From: Cyanodermella asteris
Taxonomy: Eukaryota > Ascomycota > Lecanoromycetes > Ostropales > Stictidaceae
Direction of reading: 5' to 3'
Assembly (NCBI GenBank): GCA_900618795.1
Contig: UYJD01000005.1
Span: 972,522-1,036,521 of the forward strand
DNA length: 64,000 bases
Numbering within the stretch: position 1 is the first letter of the stretch; each line of letters opens with the position of its first letter. The translations under genes and the position numbers were made by a program. This document shows, in pieces, positions 1 through 11,845 of the stretch. The notes below the pieces were generated by a model. It saw nothing but the letters and a program-made list of their open reading frames with translations, did no database searches and was not told the origin of the DNA.

Positions 1-99
1 CCGCGTTACAGTGAGGCGGCCTTGGGGGACGGTGGAGGTGGCGAGGACGGTGGAGGTGAGGGTGAGGAGGAAGGCAGATGTGGTGCTGGTGAGCTTCAT
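1..99 (-). CDS. Secreted protein, N-terminal fragment (runs off left edge)
   Basis: The first 33 codons of a gene read leftwards from an ATG at 99 and leave the window in an open frame. They begin MKLTSTTSAFLLTLTSTVLA, a typical signal peptide: a lysine, then a Leu/Thr/Ala-rich hydrophobic core ending in VLA before a likely cleavage. The product is therefore probably secreted or cell-wall attached. Nothing of the mature domain is visible, so no function can be given. The start is the only ATG in a good position, and the intergenic region that follows is shared with the SDR gene to the right. Confidence 0.6.
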   Translation of the reverse strand, partial: MKLTSTTSAFLLTLTSTVLATSTVPQGRLTVTR

Positions 100-1225
100 G
101 ATGGCAATGTGAGTCAATATGTTATCGGTTTGGTGTTCAAGATATTAGTATGGTGAAATGGGAGCTGGTGTCTGAAATCGGGTGAAGCTGGAATTATAGG
201 AGCAGAGATGTGAGGTGCAAAGGTACGTGCAGAGCGTGGCAGCTCTGTTAGATCAAACAATGCTTCAAGAACTTCTCAGCCACAGCCAGCCGGAGTACAG
301 GCAGTCCCAATAGAGACCGCATTCAGTGTTTTGCGGAGTGATTCTACTCATGGCCAACCCTTTCAGCACATTGTGAGTGCGCAGATTTCATGAACAGCAA
401 AGTTTACTAACAGGTCTTTGTCGCCACCATCGATTGTTGTGGCCGAGAAGAAAGCAAAGGTTCGAACTGGCCAAATAGGTAACTGAACAAACTGGCTCGG
501 CTTTCACAGTGACATGCTCGCTTCCTCAATTCTTATCGATGAGTCGAATCGCGAAAACAGATATTCGGACACGATCAGAGAACTACCGTTTCATGCGGTC
601 ATTTGCCTTTGGGTGACGATGCTTCTTCAGCACCGCATGTAATGCATCACAAGAGCAAGAGCCATTTCACGACGCGATCTAAAGCTGGAAATCAGCCTGG
701 CTTATAACGGAGTATGCTCTACATCGCGACAAAGGTCAGGTTACAATTTTCGTGGTGAAACCGCGATCGTGAAAGGCGGTTTTGCAGTTGCAAAGTCGAG
801 AAATAAGCGGCAATGCCAGCCACGTTCGATCCACCTTGTACTACGCCTTTCAACAAACATGAAGTCGAGGTGCGCGGCTCGGCGGGCTGATCCTTGCCCT
901 TGTTGATTGATTGGTTGCAACAAACCCCACCCCCGGCCGGCGCTTCGGCTGCTGTTGAATGATTGAGCTCTCCACCCTTGGAGCCAGTGAGCTGTGACGT
1001 CGAGCTACACTCTGGGGTAGCTTCCATATTCCCAGCATTGAAACCAAATCTACCTGTCCATGTTCCATCTTTGAAAGTGCTTCCCTCGTGTAGACTCGAT
1101 TGACCGCAGAAAGACCTTGTCCCGTCATCCTTTTGCTGTCCAGCATTCGTTTGAAAGCGTTCTCGTCCTCGATCAGCACCCCGGCATCAACTCCGCTCCC
1201 CCGATCTCAGCATTACGATCACATA
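100..1225. other. Intergenic, divergent promoter region
   Basis: This spacer lies between the leftward secreted protein gene and the rightward SDR gene. Short open frames on the minus strand (for example 719-1027) lack recognisable domains and splice context, so I see only promoter and leader sequence here. Confidence 0.5.
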
Positions 1226-2120
1226 ATGGCGGCCGGGCGTCTCGCATCCAAAGTCGCCATCGTCACTGGTGGCGCCAGCGGCTTCGGACGGGCGATATCA
1301 CACCGGTTGTAAGTCCCAAGTACCCAAACATTTGCAGATATCATCTTCTGACTTCTTGTACAGCGCCCAAGAAGGCTGCCGCGTCCTCATCGGCGACATC
1401 AACACCTCCGGCGCCGCCGAAACCGCAAAGAACGCCCACGGCGGCTCCAAGAACAACATCTCCACCCGCTTCGACGTCAGCAAACAGGCCGACTGGAAGA
1501 ATGCCGTCGATCAGGCCGTCGGCGAATGGGGCAAGCTGGACATTGTCGTCAACAACGCCGGGTGGAGTTACAAGAACAAGGCTACCCTTGATGTATCCGA
1601 GGAAGAATTCGACCGGGTCATGATGCTGAACCTGAAGAGCATATTCTACAGTGTGCCTGCCGTGGTGCCGCAGCTGCGCAAGCAGGGAACGGGCGGGAGC
1701 ATCATCAACATTTCGAGTATTGGAAGTGAGAGGCCGAGACCCGGATTGGTGTGGTATAATGCGAGCAAAGCAGCGGTCAGCAATGTGAGTGATCTCCCAG
1801 CTGGTACCACAGTCGTATGACGAGAAACACTTACCAAAGTCTCTTTTCCCCAGGCTTCCAAAGCTCTTGCCGCCGAATACGGCCCCGACGACATCCGCGT
1901 CAACGCCATCTGCCCACTCATCTCCAACACCGGCCTCTTCGAACAATTCTCCGGCGTGCCACACACTCCCGAAAACCTAGCCAAGCTCGTCGCCGCCGTC
2001 CCGCTCGGCCGCCTGACGGATCCTGTCGACGTAGCCAATCTGGCGCTGTACCTCGGAAGCGACGAGGGCAGATTCACCACAGGCCAGAATCTGGTCCTCG
2101 ACGGTGGAAAGGGAATCTAG
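1226..2120 (+). CDS. Short-chain dehydrogenase/reductase (classical SDR)
   Basis: Three exons: 1226-1308, 1364-1784, 1854-2120. Introns start GTAAGT and GTGAGT and end CAG, and all phases join. The 256-residue product has the whole classical SDR pattern: the nucleotide-binding TGGASGFG at residues 14-21, Asp39 at the end of the second strand (which favours NAD(H)), NNAG at 91-94, the catalytic serine pair near 145 and YNASK at 159-163. The C-terminus carries the usual R-x-T-x-P-x-D-V-A and T-G-Q-x-L-x-x-D-G-G motifs. It resembles 3-oxoacyl-[acyl carrier protein] reductase and sugar or polyol dehydrogenases; the substrate cannot be told from sequence. No signal peptide is seen, so it is probably cytosolic. 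No partner gene is next to it. Confidence 0.92.
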
Positions 2121-2669
2121 ATGTCGAGGGTCGGATCTGCTCGTAATTTGGGACGAAGTCGATGTTGGAATTTTTTTTCTATAGATTCTGATCAGCAGGC
2201 TCAAAATCGAAACATGTTACAAAGAAGAGCCAAAAAATCCTGCTCGATGCGAGTGTTGCTCTGTCGAGCAGCATATTTTCAGCGTCTTTATTGGTTTCAC
2301 CTTCCACGGCATTTCATGCATCCAAAATCAAACTACATCGTCAAAGCAAGCTAAGTGCATCGTAATTGCATGAGCGAAAGAGAATAGCATTCAGTTGTCA
2401 GATCTTGCCACATATAAATGCAGCCCTGCCAGGAAGAACTATCTCAAATGGAAGACCAAATCCTAGCTCAATGCTTGCGGTCACAATTTCGCACCGTCGT
2501 TATTGCTGAGGCAAAAGCCAAGCACAATCATTCCTTAGCACCATGCAAACACAAATCTATCCTTGTGTGTCCTCGTCATCATCTTCTCTCAAGTCATTGG
2601 GCCACAAATTTGAACTTCACAGAGCTGCTATCGAAAGTCCGGCTGACATCATAGGCAGGGCATCCGAGC
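2121..2669. other. Convergent intergenic region
   Basis: Tail-to-tail spacer between the SDR and the Argonaute gene. It is A/T-richer than its flanks and holds 3' UTRs; no gene is seen. Confidence 0.5.
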
Positions 2670-5600
2670 TCAGATGTACCACATACCGTACCAGAGGTCC
2701 TTGTTGCAGGTGGGAATGAGTGGCGCATACTCTTCAGTGGTGTACTTCTCAAGACGATCGAGGGCCTCCTTGGTCATCACCTTGCCGGTTCGATCAGCCT
2801 CGACACGACATTTCTCCAGCATGTACTTCTCCAGCTGTTCCTTGCGGCTATGCTTCTTGAATGTACTTCCTTGACGCTCGTGAGCCACAGCGCGGCGAGA
2901 TGCAAGGTGAGCATAGTAAACGGCTGGAAAGAGTGAGACCGGGGTTGATGAGCGCATGTACTGGTAACAATGTTCATAGATCATGTTCTGTAGCTGGGGT
3001 GCACCGATTTGCGCCTGGTTGAGAATGACAGTGTAGTGGGTCGGACGCGCAGTGCCCTGGATCGCCGAGTGCGACGAAAGATAGAAGTCCCAGTTGTGAG
3101 GATAGGTGACATCGTTCTCAACCAAAGTTCCGGGATAAACGTTTCCACCAATCTTGTCACAGCCAGGCGAGTCCTTCTTCGGAAAGAAGCGAATATGGTG
3201 ACGCTTCGAACAGATCACGACCACAAATTTGATGGCCTGGACCTTTTCAAGTGTGACCCCATTCATTTTCTTGAAGACACCTCGAATGTCGCGCAGCTCC
3301 TGCTGGATCACATGCTCGTACTGACCCTCCGATACACCATCGCGGAAGTAGTAAACGCACTCCGGAAGTTGACGGCCACCGACGGTCTCGATCCATCTTT
3401 GAGCCATAGGAGCAAGCATTGCGTCCCAGTTCCAGTTTGTGATCATCTCGATGCGGAAACCGTTGCTTTGCACTGCTGCACCGTGGCGTATGGCCTGATC
3501 GTCCATTGACACGGTGATGGCGGCCATGGATGCTTGGAGCGAGCCTGGAGCCGGATGGGAGACATCGGCGCCAATGATCATCACCCTGTTGCCCGGGAAG
3601 TAAGTGTGAGGAAACTTCGTCAACATGGAAGGACCAACTGTTGGTGCGGCCTTGAAGGTTGTACCGCCGAGCTTCGCATTGACTTTCATGAGCACGTTGC
3701 CGATGTACTGTTCCGAGCACTTCTTGACGTGCGCCGCCTGGACGCACTGCGTGACGCAGCCCCATTTGAGATCAGCGCAACGCTTGAGACGGTTGTACTT
3801 TTCGGCATTCTTGCGCGGCAGGATGAAGATCATGAGGTCGGGATAGACACCCTTGGGCAGTGTGTTTGCGCCCATCTTCTCCTTGACCATCATGGCCTCG
3901 AAGGCAGTGTCGACGGCTTTGGCAGTATCGGTCTCGTTGCCACGGCATGTAGCGGGCTGGGCATTCTGGATGATACCTCCATAGCCCTTGCATAGCCGAG
4001 CGAAGCTATTGATGAATGCCATGGCCTCTTGCCCAGAAACCTTCCCACGGTCGCCTGACGCAGGGTCGACGATGCAAACAGCCCAGTATCTGAGAGGCTT
4101 CGTGTTCGGGCGGTAGAACTTGTTACCATCAATCCGCCAGCGACCAGCGAGGAGTGGCTTCAAATACTTCTTGTCGCCCATCATGACCTGTGGTGGGGAT
4201 AGGAGCCGGGCCTTGGTCGTAATCATCTCGGGATTGATCTTGACGCCGTAGTGGTTCAAAGTCTTGTCACCATTCCAATTGACGGCAGCAAGGCCCTCGT
4301 TGATGGATTTCATGCGCTGGGCGGGTCTGGACACGGCGAACTTGATCATGTCCGCTGTTTGGAGTTCGTCGAGCTTGTAAGGGTATCGTTGACCAGGCTC
4401 AAGCTGACACACCTCTAATGGGTAGAAGACGTCTTCCCTAGTGGTCTGGACCAGCGGGAGACCGCCATACTCGAGGCGGTAACCTCGGATGTTCTTGAAG
4501 TAGTCGTAGATGCTCAGCTTCGGGTTCTCAACCCCTGTCGCGTGGTCCTTGTAGACAATGGTGTGTCCGAGCGTTGTCATAGGTAAAATCCTCAACAATC
4601 CAGCGGCGTTTTTTGATGTGGTCGGGGCATCCGGGGTAGTCGACAGTAAAACGTAGCTTCTTCAGGTAGGCCCGCATCTTTCGGTAAGCGACGGAGGGGA
4701 GGAAGTTGTGGTGCTCGCCACCCGGTTGGATCTTGCCGCACAGAGACTGAAGCTCCTGGCCGTTCCGGACCTTCATCATCAATTGAACGGTGGTCTGCAA
4801 CGAACCTGGCATCCAGAAAACGGCGTGCGAGACATCGACGTTCATCAACAGCCTACCACCCATGGCAGGGCGCACTGACTGAAATACACCTTTCTGAGCG
4901 TAGATGCCATTGCCCATGTCGTAAGGTGGGTCCCCGATGTTCTTTGAAAAGAAGGAGTTCTTGATCATGAACATGCGGCTCGATGGCTCGTGCCGGACAA
5001 TGTGGTTCAACAACGAGAGGGCCTCGGTGACATCGTTGGTGTAGTCCATCTTACCCTTGAGCCATGCCCACACGACGGCCATGTTGATCGATTTGATGTA
5101 GCGAACCTGAATCCAGAACAAGTTCGGATCAGGCGGTTCTTCATTGCTCTCCGCCAGTTTTCGTGCCTCTTCCCACCGCACCATGTAGGGGACGTAGCTA
5201 GACCAAGGCGTGTTCGCATTATCGATCAGCTCCTTCACCTTCAGTCGGTCCGCTTTCTCCTCTGGAGTCTCGTCTGAGCCATCTGGCTTCTTCATCTTCT
5301 TAGCACGATTTGCGTCGAGGTCCACCTGAATAGTGAATTGTCGCTGGTCGGCAGCTGGGACGTTCTTCGAGCTCAGAGCCTTGATACCGTCCTTGTGCCA
5401 CGCAATCTTGTCGCCGTTCCAGATCCAATACTTGCCGAGCATATCTTGGACGGTCTTGGACTCCCACAAAGCACGGATCGTTCCACGCTTATCGACGCCT
5501 TTACCTCCGGAGAAGACAATCTAGTTGCGTTAGTATAAGAAGATGAGACAAATCGACAGGATCGGAGTGTGAACTTACATCGTACTGATGAATGTAGGGC

Positions 5601-6034
5601 TGGTCAACCATGTCTTTTATCTCATGCATGTTCACTTGAACTTCGACCTCTCTGCCGGTGTTGTTCAATTTCTCCGGTCGGGGCGGCATCAAGTATTTCT
5701 TTGCGTACTGTACGTGCTCCTCGTCAATGTCTGCTTTACCATCTCGATTGTTGAAACCATTCTTGCGCATGTTTTCGTATTCGTTTTCCCACTTCTTGCG
5801 GACCGCTTCATTGATGAAGTCTAGGGGAACGGGGATAATGTCATCTTCTCCCTCGGGCGCTGGTATGCGGACACCAACATTGCCAGGATTGGCGCGTAGT
5901 TGGCCGCCTTGGGGACGGGGACGGGCATTGCCCTGGGTGTTGGGGCGGACGTTCCCTTGGAGGTTAGGACGGGCATTGCCTTGAGCATTGGGAGTGTTGC
6001 CGCGGGGGTTACCCGGAAGTTGCTTTGGAGGCAT
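2670..6034 (-). CDS. Argonaute (QDE-2-like) with a one-base phase break
   Basis: Slicer protein of the RNA interference pathway, which binds small RNAs and cuts matching transcripts. Exon 1 is 6034-5579, a GTAAGT intron covers 5578-5521, and exon 2 starts at 5520. The N-terminus (first ~55 residues) is Gly/Asn/Arg/Pro-rich with 8-residue repeats; the ArgoN, PAZ, MID and PIWI parts follow, ~1,100 residues in all. MID keeps the 5'-phosphate pocket (Y and K in EKYNRLKR, Q in VTQCV, K in LMKVN). PIWI has the full catalytic set: Asp in GADVSH (~3575), Glu in FRIEMI (~3445), Asp in FRDGVSE (~3340), His in YYAHL (~2910). Between about 4528 and 4600 the frame shifts by one base although similarity continues on both sides, in the PAZ region before SIYDYF. 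This is an assembly error, a true lesion or an unusual 49-nt intron. It stands alone; no Dicer or RdRP is in the window. Confidence 0.9.
4585..4588 (-). other. Homopolymer at the Argonaute phase break
   Basis: Run of four A on the plus strand (TTTT in the gene), in the 70-bp stretch where both Argonaute frames are open. One base fewer here would make the two frames continuous; a 49-nt intron (donor GTTGAG, end ACAAG) would do so as well but has a poor donor and would remove residues that fit the family. Confidence 0.45.
5922..5993 (-). repeat. 24-bp tandem repeat, three units, in Argonaute N-terminus
   Basis: Three consecutive 24-bp units (5922-5945, 5946-5969, 5970-5993) encode variations of the 8-residue unit GNARPNTQ. 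They form a low-complexity Arg/Gly-containing tail ahead of the ArgoN domain. RG-rich tails in Argonautes of other organisms can be arginine-methylated; whether this one is cannot be told. Confidence 0.8.
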
Positions 6035-6187
6035 GTTGAGGGTACCTGGGGAAGGGCGAGGTGATCGGAAGAAACGGAACCGTGATCGAGGTCAAACAGA
6101 CACGTTTGGTCAAAGATCACAGAGGCAGGGAGGCAGGTGTGTGAGAAGAAGGAAGAAAGGTCTGTCGAGAAGGGAAGAGAGGGAGGA

Positions 6188-6193
6188 TTTATA
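6188..6193 (-). promoter_or_regulatory. TATA box, Argonaute promoter
   Basis: TATAAA read on the minus strand, 154 bp upstream of the Argonaute ATG, followed by a pyrimidine-rich stretch typical of fungal start regions. Confidence 0.5.
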
Positions 6194-6205
6194 GCCGTTG
6201 GGAGC

Positions 6206-6490
6206 TCAGTGACGAGCGCGGCGAGCGATTGCGGACCGCTTGACAGGCTTGTGGTGAAGCAAAGCATTCACGGACGGAAGCAGACACGGCGCATGGCGAA
6301 ACCAGTGAAGGGTTGGACTCACAGTGGATGCTGTGGTGTAGGCCTCTGCTGGAAGCTCGACACCACGTGGAAACGCGTCGCTGACTCCTCCCCGATACAT
6401 GGTCATCGTCGGTGATTTGGACCTCTGGCGGGCCTCCCAGTCGATACCAGGGTCCCGACCGCGCTCTGTCTCACTTTTCTGTGACGCCAT
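6206..6490 (-). CDS. Hypothetical small protein upstream of Argonaute
   Basis: Open frame from ATG 6490 to a stop at 6206, 94 residues if unspliced; a 75-nt in-frame intron (donor GTGAGT at 6322, acceptor CACAAG) may remove the middle. The first 56 residues are charged and have third-position choices like real genes here. A splice acceptor (CTGAC, then CGCAG) lies just upstream near 6509, so the ATG may sit in a second exon whose leader lies around 7150-7250. No domain is recognised. It ends 13 bp before the Argonaute TATA box and could also be part of that gene's upstream leader. Confidence 0.3.
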   Translation of the reverse strand: MASQKSETERGRDPGIDWEARQRSKSPTMTMYRGGVSDAFPRGVELPAEAYTTASTVSPTLHWFRHAPCLLPSVNALLHHKPVKRSAIARRARH

Positions 6491-8396
6491 TTCGTGAGTA
6501 CCAGACACGTTTCCTGCGATTGCGGTCAGTATGTGTGTGCGATCGGTCAGTAGTCGGCGTGTAGTGTCAGCGGCTTCGGGAAAGAGCTCTGACTCAGCGC
6601 AGCAGATGTGAATGATGCGATACATAATCTTGGAGCCGTCCAGCGTGAAGGCGCCACGGGGACAACAGACATATCGTGGTGTACAAGATACAAGCGTAGT
6701 TGAGTTGTCTTCAGCGATCCGGACAATTTGTGATTGCCTTGGGCGCGTGTCTCTTTACTTCTCATCGAACAACTCATGTTGGGCAATCTAGCCAAGCGGA
6801 CCTCCAAAGTACAGATAGCAGTTGCATAGATATCTCTCCAGTTGCTTAGACACCACACAAAATGTACAAGATAAGTCGGAAGGGCTCTAAATGGGTGAAG
6901 AGAAAACCAAGATCGACCACAACTCATCTGCAGCCAGCAATTTTCGTGATGAGAAGCTTGCATCAGACTCAGACTCTGCGAGTGATGAGACGAGTCGAAC
7001 TCGACTGCAGTCATAACGCTGTGTATGTAGCTCGCAATTGCATCGCAAGATCAATCAAGAAGTCCGTTCAGATGGTGGAAATTGAGGTGAGGTGTGATGA
7101 TGGGACGGTGATCGCCAAGCCGCTGACAAAGCGCAAAACGTCAGCACTCACCTGAAGATTGAGTTCAAGCTCTCTCTCAGAATGCAGCTGACAACTTTGG
7201 TGTCGCGACCTCCGTCAAAGCCGTTTTTCCGGTTGCAGAAGGTAATGCCAACAAGCTGGGCAGAGGGGAGAGGAGAGAAAGGGGAAATTGCTGAGGGGAG
7301 ATTCTGAGCGGAGTGGTGAAGGATGAAAGAAGCAGCAAGAGGAGCTTGGATGTTGACAGAGCCTTAAGTATCTCAGGCAGCCATAGGGCTGAAGAGATTC
7401 AGAAGGCAGGAGGCAGGTGCGACCGTCGACGTGGGCAGCCGTGCTTCAGTTCCTGCCCGAGCAGCAAATGAATGTCATCTCAGGCCCGTTTCATGCTCAG
7501 CGCTCAGTGAGCCGCGTTCGAAAGCTCAACGTGGTTAGAACGAGGACCTTACAACCTGCATCTCAGTATCACAAGCGGGCCGATCCATGTACTATCTCCA
7601 GCAGCTTTCCAGCGGATTGATTGTATCCTTTTCGAGGTGGGACAAGGCGCTCGCAGACGCGCCACGAGCTCCTGAGCATTTCCCGAGCCACGATGCTCTG
7701 AGCAAGTTTACAATTTACAGGCACATGTGATGCGGACAACGCTTCCAGCAGGTCTCTGATCTAGTTGGGCCACGAGCCTCTTGTAGACAGGAGACTTGAG
7801 CTCATTGGTTCATTATCGCTGGAATGTCTCGTTGGGCTTCGCGCGAAGCTAGCTTGTTTGACGCAATTGAATATGGAACAGCGCCTGACTTGAGTATCTC
7901 AAAGCCAGCATGAGGGTCCATGTCAGCAGATCTTTTGCACCACGTATGAGTCTGGACTCCGCTCAAGTAATTGACAGACTATGATCCAGTCTAGGTTTCC
8001 AACTCGTCTAGCAAACCCGGAGTGTGTAACAGGCATAGGAACTACTTGTGTATTGAAATTGATTATCGCTGCAAAAATGATCATTTCGCGACTTTCAAAA
8101 CACTGACTGTCCGTTGTCCTTCTGGCCAACGTCATGAGGCGGAATATGTCCATAATGATAGGATGTGCACCGACCAAACAGAAACCACACATAAGGTGAT
8201 TGTACAAACAAGCCCATGACCATGTCACGGCTTCAAAACAAGACTCCGTTCCCATGCAATATTGCTTTCTCGAACGGAAATTCCAACTGGCCCCGAGGAC
8301 AACCCCCCACAGACATAAGACTCGGCGACAAAACCATCCGACGCATGCGCGCAACCGTCCAGTCGTCAATCGATCGTTTTGATCCATGCAAAACAT
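6491..8396. other. Long intergenic region, no clear gene
   Basis: About 1.9 kb with only short, unsupported open frames on either strand. A possible minus-strand leader exon ends at about 7155 with CAG/GTGAGT. CCAAT-like sequences (ATTGGT near 7806) are present. No tRNA, repeat or transposon end was seen. Confidence 0.4.
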
Positions 8397-11221
8397 TTAA
8401 CGTCCCTGCCAGTGTGACTGCTGGCCGTGTAATCCTGCACTGACACCCTGATTCTGCGATCGGGCGGCAACAACAGAATTTAATTCTTCCACCGAGGCCG
8501 GTACGTACAGTCCTTGAACCAGCCTCACCATAGCATCCGGATCCAGGCGTGTCGCCTTGTATGTGCTCGCTGAGGGAATTATGCCCAGAAGATAGTTCAC
8601 AGCCGGAGGAAATTGCACCAGAGCAGGCGGACCACCGACGTATGAAATTGGCAGCGTTTGTGTGGTAAGAGGCGTGCTTGACATGGCGCTTGCCTGTGCT
8701 GCAATTCTACGACCTGCCGCGCCTTTCAAGGGTGATTCACCACGAGCAACCTTGGGCGGCGGTGCGCTGCTGACTTCGTTGAACTCGTCCGGGAGAGGTC
8801 GCTTCGGGGATGTTACTATCATGACAGGAGGCGCTGCGACCTTCTGTGGTGATGCTCCTGATACAGCAGCATTGGTCGAAGCACCACCTACATGGGGTGA
8901 GGATCGTGACCTTGCCTGAGTTGCCGGCGAAATGATTTGATGTACGGCTGTGACATCAAAGTCCTTGAGACCTTCAGCCTCGACATAACGGGCTGAGAAA
9001 GACCACAGTTTGGGGTCGTCCGGGAATGCGCTGCGCATGCGGTCTTCAAGCTTCATCACTTGTGACAATTCTCCATACTGTGCCTCAAACTTGCGGAAAT
9101 AGGCAAACAAAGGCTTCGCCTTAAGCTTTGTCTCCGGATCTGAATCACCCTGCAAACGACTGACGGTGGTCTCAAAGACCACACGCGCGTTTGTAGTGTC
9201 GTTAATCGCAACCAGAAACTTAATGTAGTCGAATGCAAAGACTTCATCCTTGGGAAATAGCTTTGTGCCGCGTTCAAAAATGCGACATCCAGGGTCTTTC
9301 TCACCAGAGCGGTACTCAAGCAAAGCGGCAGCCGAGTAAAGCTCGCTCGTCAGCCTTCCACGCTTTCGAGCGTCGGCGAAGATGCCCCTGGAGCCAAGGA
9401 TCTTTCCACCGAGCTTACCCTTGCCCTGCATACGTTGGAAGGATCGCATCAAAGCTATCCACACAAATGTGATTGTCTTGTACAGCTGGTCATTGCGAAG
9501 TTTGGAAAAGGCTTTGATTTCATCGATGCGATCTTGTCGACGTTTCCGGGCTTCTGTGATCTCGGGGTCACTGTTACGGTCGTCGTTGTCGTCATCGCCG
9601 GGACCTGGATTTGGGTTTGCACCGTGGGAAGCGGCGTCGGCTTCAATCTGAGCAATTTGAGAAGTCTCACTGGCTTGGATCTTGGTCACGAGAGCATAGT
9701 TGGCGTCAAGACATCTGTCGTAAGGCTCTCTTACCTTTTGCCCGCGAATTTCTTTGCTTTCTTCGTCATTGCCATTGGTTGTGGAAAGCTCCAATCGGTC
9801 AGCTTGACGAAAGGCGAGTAGGGCGCTCTCGGGGTTAGCAGTGATGCCCTGGGTGAGGAACTCATTTCCTTGTGATTCAAGATCATTGTCAAAACAAAAT
9901 TCAGCTGCTTCGAGCCATGTCTCAGGCCAGAAATATAGAGCCATCAAAGCTTGTTTGTAAACATAGACGACGCGTTTTCTCCACTTGCTGACATCCCCCT
10001 CTTTAAGCACGAGTGGATCGTCTTTTTCCCAGTTGATCCAGCACTGCCACAGCTCAACCTGTTGCATGTATTCTTCATGTCCATCATAGCCGGGCGCGGG
10101 TGGCAATCTGGGGAGCGAACTCTTGTTCAGACCGGAAGTGATTCTTCTCAATTCCGCGACGGCACTTCGCGCAATCATATATGACTCGGATGTTTCTCGC
10201 AAGAACTTGTTGGCCTAAATATCGTTAGTAGTGAACCAATGTGTCACGGGCACTGCCACTCACAGTCTGCTTGTTAATGCCGAGCTCGAAGGCCGTGTAC
10301 TCTCGCCACAAGAACTCAATCTCGGAGTGTGGGGTGACAACAGCTTGCTGATACGCACGGCGCAATACATCCATCTTCTGGCCATCCTGCCAGCTGGTCC
10401 CTCCTACGACACCAGGACCAGACTTGACAAATGCGATGTAGTCTTGCCATAGTTTGCCGGAATCAGAGTCACCGCCAACAGCGTCAAGCACAGCTTGATA
10501 TGCAGCATGAATGGTTTGAGAAGCCTTGCCCGTGCGATCTACCGAGATATTGAAGTAGCGACGAATATGATTGAGGTACATTGACCAAGTTTTGAGGCTG
10601 GGTAACCGGCTGAGTATTTTGGTGAAAATTGCTTCCACCTTCTGCTTGTTGCCTGCGTCATTCTCGAGTTGAATTAGATGCTCGTATTGATCGGCCTGTT
10701 GAGGTCAGTATGCATCGCGCAAGGTCAGTTCGAGCACTTACAGCCAACGGGAAGACATCGAAGAAGCGATCGTAAGTTTTGCGAGCTTCGTCAAGCTTGC
10801 CGCGCTTTTTGTGTTCTTCGATCAATTCAAGCCAAGCTTGCAAATCGCCCTTTTCATCCTCTGAAATCCTGTCTTCCAATATGCCAATGCGGTCGTGGGG
10901 CAAACGTGTTTTGGGAAGAGATGCAAATGTCATGGTAGTTGCAGAGGCGGCGGGCTCCATGTTCGTCGTAGAGGCCTGCTTAGGCTCGGGGTCTGGTGGT
11001 GTCGGAGTTGCAGCGGCTGAGGACGTTGTAGAGGTAGCAATGTTCGGGTCAGTTGCAGGCGCGGGTGCGTCTGCGGAGGGTATTTCGGAATCTGGCGGAT
11101 CGTACTCATCATCTTCGTCTAAGTGAGCGTCCCCATTCACTATCACACTGTCCTCATTACTGGGCTGCTCGGCAACGCGCATGTCGCTGAGAAAAGCCGC
11201 CTCGGTTTCGCCTTCCGCCAT
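8397..11221 (-). CDS. RNA14: mRNA 3'-end processing protein Rna14 (CstF-77)
   Basis: Scaffold of cleavage factor IA, which helps recognise the polyadenylation site; it dimerises through HAT repeats and binds Rna15 through its C-terminal tail. Three exons: 11221-10742, 10695-10264, 10214-8397, with GTAAGT and GTGAGT introns. The product is about 909 residues. An acidic, Ala/Pro-rich tail (about 110 residues) precedes the first HAT repeat, where LQAWLELIEEH begins; W-x-x-Y/A-x-F/E HAT units continue to around residue 660 (WQDYIAF, FLWREYTAFE, WQCWINWE). The rest is a Ser/Pro/Ala-rich monkeytail region with KRPLPDEF. An in-frame TTG lies further upstream, but ATG 11221 is the natural start. Divergent from ASF1. 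Confidence 0.93.
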
Positions 11222-11845
11222 TTGGCTTGGGCTTCCACCAGAAGCCCAATGGGTCAATCAGGACAGTGACAGAATGCGCAATGAACGTCAAGCACTAAGA
11301 CAAAGACTTGTATTGTGTTTGGTAGATTGATTAAGTAGACCTGCCACCGTTCCAAGCTTTTGCGACACTTGTCAATGCAAATCGAAGAGCTGTTCTTGGG
11401 CTTAGTTTCCGCAAGTTGGCCGAGGTGACGAATACGTCGTGCTGAGTCAAATGGTTGCGGAGATCAAGGTGATCGAGGTAGTAGCTTGAGAGCGGAAGGT
11501 GTTGATGCACGGTAACAAGGAGGCAGTTGATCCAACGGCTATCCGGAAGAGACTGACTAACAAGTAGAGGCAAACAAAGCGAAGACGAGACCAGCCTTGG
11601 CGACTTGCTTACTAAGCGCCGACGTTTGGAAACAGCTCCGCCATCCGCCCAGCCTGCTGTCCCGGGCGGGCAGTAATCTACGCGATGCGCGTTTGCGTTC
11701 GGCGCGTCCGCGCTGAGCTGCTTGGGCAACAGCCAAATACTTCTGATTGCAGTCCACCTGCTCCTTGCTCCTGCGTCCAGTGCTACCTTGCTACAGAATT
11801 TCGCGTCTCAGTCATCTCACAGAGTCTTGCATTGGATAACCCAAG
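11222..11845. other. Divergent promoter between RNA14 and ASF1
   Basis: 624 bp between two start codons pointing outwards. No supported gene; both leaders and promoters must be here. Confidence 0.5.

Noticed and set aside
719-1027. 102-codon minus-strand frame upstream of the first SDR
   Set aside because: Starts with ATG but has no codon bias, domain or splice support.
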